A DNA stretch of 64,000 nucleotides from Stictocephala bisonia (Eukaryota > Arthropoda > Insecta > Hemiptera > Membracidae), in contig JAQJVL010000030.1 in assembly GCA_035578905.1 (NCBI GenBank), forward strand, positions 2,819,801 to 2,883,800, in the 5' to 3' direction. Below, in pieces: positions 57,107-64,000 of the stretch (position 1 is the stretch's first letter; each line of letters begins with the position of its first letter). The position numbers and the translations under genes are program-made. The notes under the pieces were generated by a model. The model searched no databases, was not told the DNA's origin, and saw nothing but the letters and a program-made list of their open reading frames with translations.

Positions 57107-57488
57107 GAGTCTGCAGAGGATGTCGGCCATGTTGGTTTTTATCCTATAAGAACAATGTTATTTGCGAATCCATATTTTTTCGGTATTTATTGACCAAAGG
57201 TTGTGTATGATGCATATTGCACATTGGTTTTGCATTTGACGTTTGGAATACGTGCGCATAGTTTTGAAAAATAGAAACTTCAAACTAAATATTTTGTAAA
57301 TTTTTTGTATAAAACTAATTAGGAATTCACAAGGCAATTCCAACACGCAATATTTCATTCTTGAAAAAACTTAATTTGTATGGAAAAATCCGTTTAAAAA
57401 TACATGTTATGTTTGGATACGCGTGGTTCGAAAATAACAACGTTCTTATGGGATTAAAACCAACATGGCCAACAGCCTCTGTAGACTC
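57107..57488. mobile_element. MITE with ~60-bp terminal inverted repeats
   Basis: The left end GAGTCTGCAGAGGATGTCGG, CCATGTTGGTTTTTATCC, TATAAGAACAATGTTATTTG matches the reverse complement of the right end, GAGTCTACAGAGGCTGTTGG, CCATGTTGGTTTTAATCC, CATAAGAACGTTGTTATTTT. Length is about 382 bp. The interior is AT-rich and non-coding. The superfamily is not clear and no secure target duplication was seen. Confidence 0.8.
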
Positions 57489-58336
57489 AAGAGTGTCATT
57501 TGAATGATGAATACCTATTTTAGTATACTCTAAGTTGGATTTTACAAAAAAGATTTTTTTATACTTTTTCATGGCTAAATAAGTGAATCTTTAAATGTCA
57601 TTCTTCCATCCTTGACGTTTTTAAATTAAAAAACTCATATCAACTTATGGTCCACTACATTGGACCTAAAATAATCAAACAGTGTTCACTGTAAGTCATT
57701 ACCATAATAAATACGAACCTTACAGTTGAAATAGAACTGCACGCTTTGGCCTACTGATGGTAAAATTGCATTGCTACTATAGAGCTACGTGGGGCTGTCA
57801 GCTTTCCGGCGCTGACTTGGCATTTTGGAAAACGGCCACATTATACAACGGAGATGGTAGATTGGTATAAAAAACATCTAAAAATAATAAATAGACCTTT
57901 TATATCTTTATTCGCTTATGTGACGAATGAAACAACTTCCACACATACAATGGGCTTACTTTATGCTACTGCAATGTCAAATACATGGCGATGTAAAATT
58001 CATTGAAATAAATACATTATTATTAAATAAATAAGCCATGGATAATAAAGTGTTTTACGACCCAATAATAATTATTTATGATAAATTTAACCTTATCGTC
58101 CAATCATAAATGTGTATAAAAATGAACTATATCGTAGACAGTTTGAAGCCCGCAGCCAATCCTTGTAGGAGCCCAACCCTCTACGTACATTTCCTCTAAC
58201 TATTTTTACACAACGTGTATAAAACACTTGTGTTGAATATTTGACTGACAATTTTTTACTAGATATATTTATATATAAACTGCACGTATACACTAAGTAT
58301 GTGTTTACTAATTCTGTATGTTTATGTCAGTTTCAG
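57489..58336. other. Unassigned AT-rich DNA
   Basis: No supported feature before the exon candidate at 58337. Confidence 0.4.
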
Positions 58337-58389
58337 GTCAGAATGGTGGGGGAGGCAAACACACCTGGCGCTGATACTGAAGTCAACGG
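58337..58389 (+). CDS. Candidate first coding exon, 15 codons (unrecognised)
   Basis: The acceptor TATGTTTATGTCAGTTTCAG ends at 58336 and a consensus donor, GTAAGA, starts at 58390. The 53-bp segment has a start codon at 58343 in a strong context (AGAATGG) and reads MVGEANTPGADTEVN plus the first two bases of a Gly codon. G+C is far above its flanks. This is typical of a first coding exon behind a 5' untranslated exon, leaving a phase-2 junction. An alternative frame (SEWWGRQTHLALILKST) is also open, so an internal exon is possible. I do not recognise the protein. There is no second exon downstream that I can pair with confidence. Confidence 0.4.
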
Positions 58390-59345
58390 GTAAGATTTAA
58401 GGTTCTTTGAAACACATCAATTAAAAAAAAATATTTACTTCAATTATGAGCTGAATTAAAACAAAAATGTGTAATTTAATATGTTTAATAATTAGCCATA
58501 TATTATAGTCATTCACACAGTTTTATTTGGTAGCTATGCACTTTTTACTCGCCTTAAAATAAAAATTTGTTGTTTAAACGTGAACATTCATTTGTTAATA
58601 GAAAACTTGTTTTTAACTAGGAAATAAAAAATAAAAATGAATCAACAATAATTGTTATTCTTTTCCTTAAAGGTTTTTTTACGCTGAACTGAAACAAACA
58701 TATAATTGGTTTTGTCGTAAAATTATTATTGTTCTGTATCCTTAATAACAACTCGGGATTCGTGTTAAATTCGGGAGCCTGGCCTCTGGTATGACCAGCT
58801 TATATAATTTTGTATTTGGTGGTTATTCCTATTCGTTGCTTGTTACACAGAGTATATAGATAAATCTATTTTATAGTTAATCAATATACTCTATGCTTCT
58901 TATAAACAACGTGTATATGGCAGCCGTACGTCATTTGACACAAAGTAATTTTGCGCGTTTTCGTAGGAATCAACTGTAGTTGTGATAAATGGAGTCCAGA
59001 ATAGATTTCAGCGTAAAAAACGTGTCAAATTGAAAACAAGAGTAAACAGTTGGTTAAATGTGTCAAAGTTGAGTTTTTTTACTTGATTTTACGTGAAAAA
59101 TCTCTCTCATGATAATGTAGCAGTCTTGAGAATTTTCAAAATTCTTTTCTTATTTTATTTCGTGAGTAAAAAGTGCATTTTGTATTTTTTTAGTTTACGT
59201 TAAATGTTTCATGTTAGAAGGTTAATTTCTGTCTCAATAATAATAATTTTAAAAATAATATTTTTTTTTTACTTTTATTTAATATTTAGTATTGACTTTT
59301 TTCATGGCAAATGTATGAATTATTTAATTTTCCTATCTAATTATG
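58390..59345. other. Unassigned AT-rich DNA (intron if the exon at 58.3 kb is real)
   Basis: Long T- and A-rich tracts, no ORF of interest. Confidence 0.4.
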
Positions 59346-60443
59346 CAGGGTATCAAGTAAGTCCCGGGACGGCTTAATTTTGTTTTAATCGTTACGAATT
59401 GAGCTACAAAACTTTACATGTTGTAAACGGCTATCGAAAACTATTTTAACACTAACACGTATTTTGTTGACCGCTACGTATCCATGGGGACGGTCCACTT
59501 GGAGTCGGACGAAAAGTTTCAATAAGATCGTAGGTCTAGTTGTATATCAAATTAATGGTCTTTATTATAATAATACAATGCGGCAAACCAGACCTCAACG
59601 GGAAAGTTGTTGCATGGTTTTAGTTCATTGTGTTTAGATTTGAAGTGACAATTGTGAAGGTTTTTCAAACAAATAAGTTTTAAAGTTTTAAACGTGATTT
59701 TTAAAATCCTATCAAGGAAAAGAAATCATTTTAAACGGCAGGAAAATGCCTGTCTGTAAAGTTGATTGAATCGCCTAAAGTGAAAGTAGTGGACTCTGTG
59801 TTTCCAGAATAGGCCTATGGACTTTAAATCTAATGATTGATAACAGTCTGTTATCACAACATTTCTTGCTGTGATTTTAAAGGTTAACTTTAAAGAAATT
59901 ACAATATGATAATAATGTTTTGAAACTTAAATCAACTTCAACTCCTATACGTTCAGTTGTTCTATATTAAGTGTTTTCCCCGTTCTATATCAAAACAAAT
60001 TTATTACAAGTTGAAAGAGTTTGTTTTTCTAACGCGTAGAAACCCAGATGAGTTTATATTAAATAAGGATTCATCATTAAACTTACTACTTCAACTTTCG
60101 ATATGTATTTATTTACTACAAGGGGACACCCCTGCACGCTTCACGTGCCAACACCAACTCTCGTTGCGCTCAATGCATCGCAGCTTTCGGCCTCGTCGTG
60201 TGACTTTTGGCTGGGGTCAACCGTTTGAGATCGGGTTTGCGGCATCGTATTCTACTAATAAAGACCCTTAGATTGATGCAACTTGACCTATGCTACTATT
60301 TGAACTTTTTCTCTGACTCCTTGTGAACCGCTCCCCTGGATACGGAGAGCGGTCAACAGAATACGTGTTAAAACTAGTTTTTTAGCTCAATTTTTAACGG
60401 TTAAGATAATATTAAATCGTCCCGGAACTTGATTATCAACCTT
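59346..60443. mobile_element. Mariner-sized TIR element, non-autonomous
   Basis: The left end CAGGGTATCAAGTAAGTCCC, GGGACGGCTTAATTTTG, TTTTAATCGTTACGAATTGA, GCTACAAAAC matches the reverse complement of the right end: AGGTTGATAATCAAGTTCCG, GGACGATTTAATATTATC, TTAACCGTTAAAAATTGAGC, TAAAAAAC. The TIRs are about 75 bp with indels. CAGG...TAAGTCCC.GG resembles mariner-type ends and the 1.1-kb length fits, but no transposase motif is visible inside. A GC-rich hairpin element (60119-60215) lies within it. Confidence 0.7.
60119..60215 (+). repeat. GC-rich hairpin element, copy 2
   Basis: AAGGGGACACCCCTGCACGC, TTCACGTGCCAACACC, AACTCTCGTTGCGCTCAATG, CATCGCAGCTTTCGGCCTCG and TCGTGTGA align with copy 1 at 36799-36890. 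The hairpin stem here has one changed base (GCACGC / CACGTGC). Confidence 0.7.
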
Positions 60444-60539
60444 TATACTGATAATTTTCTGACATTTAAATTAAATTAAGTAAAAATTGTGATAAAATTT
60501 GAGCCCATTTCTAGTTTAATTATTATTGTAGTTTTATAA

Positions 60540-60960
60540 ATTTAGAATAGTTGTACAATGACGTCAGCGTATCGTCGGTTCAGTTTCAGTTGTCGTACTG
60601 TAAAAGACAACTACACAATCGGAAAGAAATACCGTAGCACGCGAATCGTGCGCCGTTATTCGCAAATCAACGTATACATCTGCCAATAGTCATAAATGTA
60701 GGGGAGGCATGCATACAGGTCAGTTCCCGGCGTGTCTTATTTAAACCGGCGGCTATCTTGATGGCGACCACGCGAAACTGGGGTTAGCTCGTGTTGTTAC
60801 AATTATAGAATCAAACAAACTATACATTAGTGTTATCGGAATGGGTGTTGGTTCAGTCTTATTAAAGCCTTGCTTTTAAAATGCGGCCGTAATAAGCTCG
60901 GGACATGCGATTCGCCACTGAATGCATCCGCTCCACTCCCCCCCGACCGTCCACCCCCGC
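60540..60960. other. CpG-rich unique block, possible promoter or conserved element
   Basis: TGACGTCAGCG at 60559-60569 is a CRE-type palindrome. CGCGAATCGTGCGCCGTTAT, CCGGCGTGTCTTATTTAAAC (TATA-like ATTTAAA followed by CGGCGGC) and CCCCCCCGACCG occur further on. No repetition and no long ORF. It is one of the most CpG-dense parts of the window. Confidence 0.35.
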
Positions 60961-61364
60961 CAGATCGACCCTGATTATTTCTTGACAAGACTTCCCTAAA
61001 TCGACTACACCAGGGGAAGACGAGAGGTTCACATTCTTTATTAGCGGTGCTGGTGTTTTCTCGTGTTCGGGTTCACCTGTTCCATTTCCAAAATGATTTG
61101 AATATTTACCTTTTTTTGTACTCGTTCTTTTTCATGCGTTAGATTAGTTTTCCTGTTTTCTGACCGCAATTTAGGACTAACTTTATTGTAGCGTTAACTG
61201 AAAGTTAATCTAGATTTTCAATTAACACGATTTTATTTATCATACTTCTAGAGTTAATAAAGCTGGTTACAATTTTAACTATTCAAGAGTGATCGTAACT
61301 ACTGGAGCTACGTTGTAAAACGATTCTACCTATTTGTAAATACTTGTTTATATAATTTTAAATT

Positions 61365-61850
61365 GTTTTTTTCTGTACGATTAAAAAGTCTCTATATACG
61401 TCATATTTGTAATACTCTATACGTCGTATCATTGTACGCTATTGATACTCTAGATACACGTTTTCCGTATAATACACGGTTCTCTCTGTATACGTTATAT
61501 TTGTAATACAGCAAGTATTTACCCTACGTTGTTTTCATTGTACGCTGTCGTCACTGCATGCCCGTGTTTTTCCGTTGTAATACATGGGTCCCTTTATATA
61601 CGTCATATTTGTAATACAACAAGTATTTACCCTACGTCGTTTCCATTGTACGCTGTCGTCACTGCGTGTCCGTGTTTTTCCGTTCTAATACACGGTTCCC
61701 TTTATATACGTATTATTTGTAATACAGCAAGTATTTACCCTACGTCGTTTCCATTGTACGCTGTCGTCACTGCGTGTCCGTGTTTTTCCATTCTAATACA
61801 CGGTTCCCTATTTGCATTATACTTGTAATACAACAAACAGCGGCGGCGGC
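61365..61850. repeat. 108-bp tandem array
   Basis: Units start ACCCTACGTCGTTTCCATTG and include TACGCTGTCGTCACTGCGTG, CCGTGTTTTTCCGTTCTAAT, ACACGGTTCCCTTTATATAC. Anchors at about 61522, 61630 and 61738 give a 108-bp period. A decayed copy precedes, from 61365. The 99-codon ORF (YPTSFPLYAVVTACPCFSV repeats) arises because 108 is divisible by three. Confidence 0.93.
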
Positions 61851-62079
61851 GCCATCGAACTGTACGCCGGAAGTTCTTTGTACCAGTTACAATACACTAG
61901 TCATGATACCTCGTACATTAGCTCTATTGTCATCAATCTTCGCCACGTGCCTCCCCCATCCTCACACTGGCGACCGCTCATTGATTTCCAACTTACCTTG
62001 ATTAATCCACGGAGTCACTAATTTTCTGAGGTTCGTATTATTACTACTGTTCGCCGACACAGCTTGTGGATATTTTAAG

Positions 62080-62420
62080 GCACATTTGAATGATTAATTG
62101 AGTATGGATGACCTTGTAGTTTTGTCACTAACTGTGTTCGACTTAGCTCAGAGAAGACCGATAGCCAGGGCTAATAAGGGACCCACAGTTTTACCTGGAA
62201 TCCAAACCTCGTAGCATTGGTTTGATTTGCCGCTAATTTACAAGCCTGATATTCAGTTTTCTCATCCGGGCTCTGACTACTACCCGACACGGACACTCCC
62301 AGACTTCCCTAACAGTGTTGACGTCGATTGCAACCGTTGAGCAGACGCCGCCGGTTCTAATGAGATCGCCTACAATCTCCACAGCACTTTGTCCGAAAGT
62401 AGCTGGGTTACAAATCAATA
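62080..62420 (-). mobile_element. SINE-C copy with 5' extension
   Basis: Plus-strand text TTCGACTTAGCTCAGAGAAG, ACCGATAGCCAGGGCTAATA, AGGGACCCACAGTTTTACC, CAAACCTCGTAGCATTGG, GACACTCCCAGACTTCCC, GTTGAGCAGACG, TCGCCTACAATCTCCACAGC, ACTTTGTCC.AAAGTAGCTGG. Confidence 0.75.
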
Positions 62421-62574
62421 ATCGCCACTCTTAAAAAAACGTGTTTTTAATTTAAACGTAAGTGCACTTTTACTCTTTATATTGTTACAACCGAAATTAT
62501 ATTCAGTCGATCGTCGTCAGTCGCTATTTTTTTACTATGGTCTATAATGTACAAAAGCTAACCTTAAAATAGGG

Positions 62575-62710
62575 TGAGCCAGTGGCGGAGAAGGCGTTAG
62601 GACTTGTAACTGAGAGATAACGCGTTCTAACCTCGCCTTGACTGTTTGGTTTTATCAGTACTATTCACTTCGTACTGCACTGGTTCTTCCCTTAGTATAG
62701 GAGGCCGCCT
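62575..62710 (+). mobile_element. SINE-B copy
   Basis: GTGAGCCAGTGGCGGAGAAG (A-box region), GCGTTCTAACCTCGCC (decayed B box), then GTTTGGTTTTATCAGTACTA, TTCACTTCGTACTGCACTGG, TTCTTCCCTT. The order corresponds to the copy at 44238. Confidence 0.65.
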
Positions 62711-63269
62711 TACCAGCCCCCTTAGACAGCCTATTGTTTTAGTTAAGTAATGGCAATCTGTTGAAATACTACTGTACGTTTTTTGGTGGGATCTTAGAGG
62801 GTGAGCAAATATCACTGAACGTCTATGCAGAGTGGGTGGGTGGACCAACATCACCATGTAATGGAATAAAGGGCAATTTTGCCCAATTTTCGCCTCATTA
62901 AAGTAATTTCTCAATTCAATTTAATCCAATCAGAAGAGGACTGTCGAACCTAGATGTATATTCGGATTTATTCGGGTTCAACGAACCACCCTTAGGAGCC
63001 ACGCTGTGAACGATCTCTGTCGTTACGTCCAAACACTCTTGGAGTCCTCCCTCACTGCTACAGAGTGAGACAGGCGCTACACGATCCCCTACACCTCAAC
63101 ATTGACCAAATAATTCCTGGCGCAAGCTTTTTTGTACCTCGTTTCGATTTCAAGCAACAATACAAGCAAGACATTGTGCAGCACTATATTGATTGTGTCA
63201 GCATATTCATAAAGAATAGCGCGTTGAATTAAATTTCGTTACAACTATTGATCTAATGATCGTATATTC
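62711..63269. other. Unassigned DNA
   Basis: A single GTGGGTGGGTGG run at 62834-62845 with CACTGAACGTC upstream resembles one unit of the G-rich minisatellite family. No gene supported; the 95-codon minus ORF has no motif. Confidence 0.4.
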
Positions 63270-63555
63270 TTTATTACTCATTAGTACGACGCTGATCGAA
63301 GACATGGGTGAATATGAGTGTAGTCATTGTTACTAACTAAGGTTTGTTGACTGTTCCTCAGAAAGAGCTATTTATTAATAGCCCAATACGTAGGGGAACT
63401 AAGGGACTACATATATTTACGTGGAATCCGAACCAAGTAGTATTTGTCCGATTTTCAGCTGAAAAGTCTGACACTCAGTTCTCTTCCGTACACAACATCT
63501 GAACGTTGACTACCATCCAACATGGACACTCCAGACTTCTCTAGTAGTGATCACG
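63270..63555 (-). mobile_element. SINE-C copy
   Basis: Plus-strand text GACATGGGTGAATATGAGTG, TAGTCATTGTTACTAAC, TCAGAAAGAGCTATTTATTA, GTAGGGGAACTAAGGGAC, GTGGAATCCGAACCAAGTAG, TGAAAAGTCTGACACTCAGT, CATCCAACATGGACACTCCA, GACTTCTCTAGTAGTG. Confidence 0.8.
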
Positions 63556-64000
63556 TTGTGAATTACTTGTTTATGACTTCAAAACAAATGCATAGTTTTT
63601 ATTTATTTTTTTTTTTTTTTTAATACGAACCCCATAAATTTACTTGAAATTGAACGCGGGCAATGATTGAATTTTCCGACAGTTCTGGGTTCTGGAGTAG
63701 AATGTCTCCTACTGTGGAAGCAAAAAACGTAATTACGATTTACTGGATACAAAGATAATTTCGATGTTTTAACTACACTGAGATAATTAAATATCATAAA
63801 ACCGTTAATTATTATTAATTACAGTTAATGTTTTAATGAATTGCTTCACTTGGTTCGCGGTATTATGTTGCAACGCTCATTGACAGAAATCAATCAAGTT
63901 TTTATCAATTTAAGTTGATAACAACTCAATTTAATAATGTAATTAATTAAATTCCAAAGTTAATACTGTAGTATTGTTTTAGTACATCATTGGACACCCA
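63556..64000. other. AT-rich end of window
   Basis: A poly-T run lies at 63608-63620. Nothing else supported. Confidence 0.45.

Noticed and set aside
61529..61828. 99-codon ORF with a cysteine-containing repeat
   Set aside because: It follows the 108-bp tandem unit exactly and is not expected to be a protein.

Overview
This window looks like a gene-poor stretch of an arthropod nuclear genome, most likely an insect. It is AT-rich and most ORFs over 60 codons are by-products of tandem repeats. Three remnants of non-LTR reverse transcriptases of arthropod type are present, along with tRNA-derived SINEs, several inverted-repeat DNA elements and short CCTAA-type runs that resemble the insect telomere motif. 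I see no bacterial-style operons, rRNA or functional tRNA genes. No complete protein-coding gene can be supported. A hemipteran or related insect would fit, but the sequence alone does not settle the species.

Layout. 0-5 kb: a 29-bp minisatellite, a truncated LINE, a dispersed repeat, a SINE copy, a CpG-richer block and a 105-bp minisatellite. 5-21 kb: mostly unassigned AT-rich DNA with a GA microsatellite, copies of several dispersed families, a degenerate ~28-bp tandem array, a 115-bp duplication and two splice-flanked exon candidates (10.4 kb and 16.7 kb, + strand). 21-27 kb: a 42-bp minisatellite with a 524-bp higher-order repeat, an inverted-repeat element with four internal palindromes, and a two-armed inverted minisatellite. 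27-40 kb: more dispersed repeats, a 23-bp and a 60-bp minisatellite, the best preserved SINE (with target-site duplication) and a short GC-rich hairpin element. 40-47 kb: decayed protein-coding remnants (a possible hAT-like fragment, a LINE reverse transcriptase carrying a fold-back mutation, and a second LINE on the minus strand) plus simple repeats. 47-64 kb: promoter-like and CpG-rich islands, a fold-back element built of tandem units, a 163-165-bp satellite-like array, a near-perfect 144-bp palindrome, two further TIR elements, a candidate first coding exon at 58.3 kb and a 108-bp tandem array.

The window therefore behaves as intergenic or long-intron DNA shaped by transposons and minisatellites. 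At least twelve separate tandem arrays occur in 64 kb; two have arms in opposite orientation, and several share a G-rich core. The nine or more copies of one SINE-like family (called SINE-C here) and the short GC-rich element are the most useful items for a genome-wide search. The exon candidates are the only places where a host gene might pass through, and they need transcript or protein-homology evidence.
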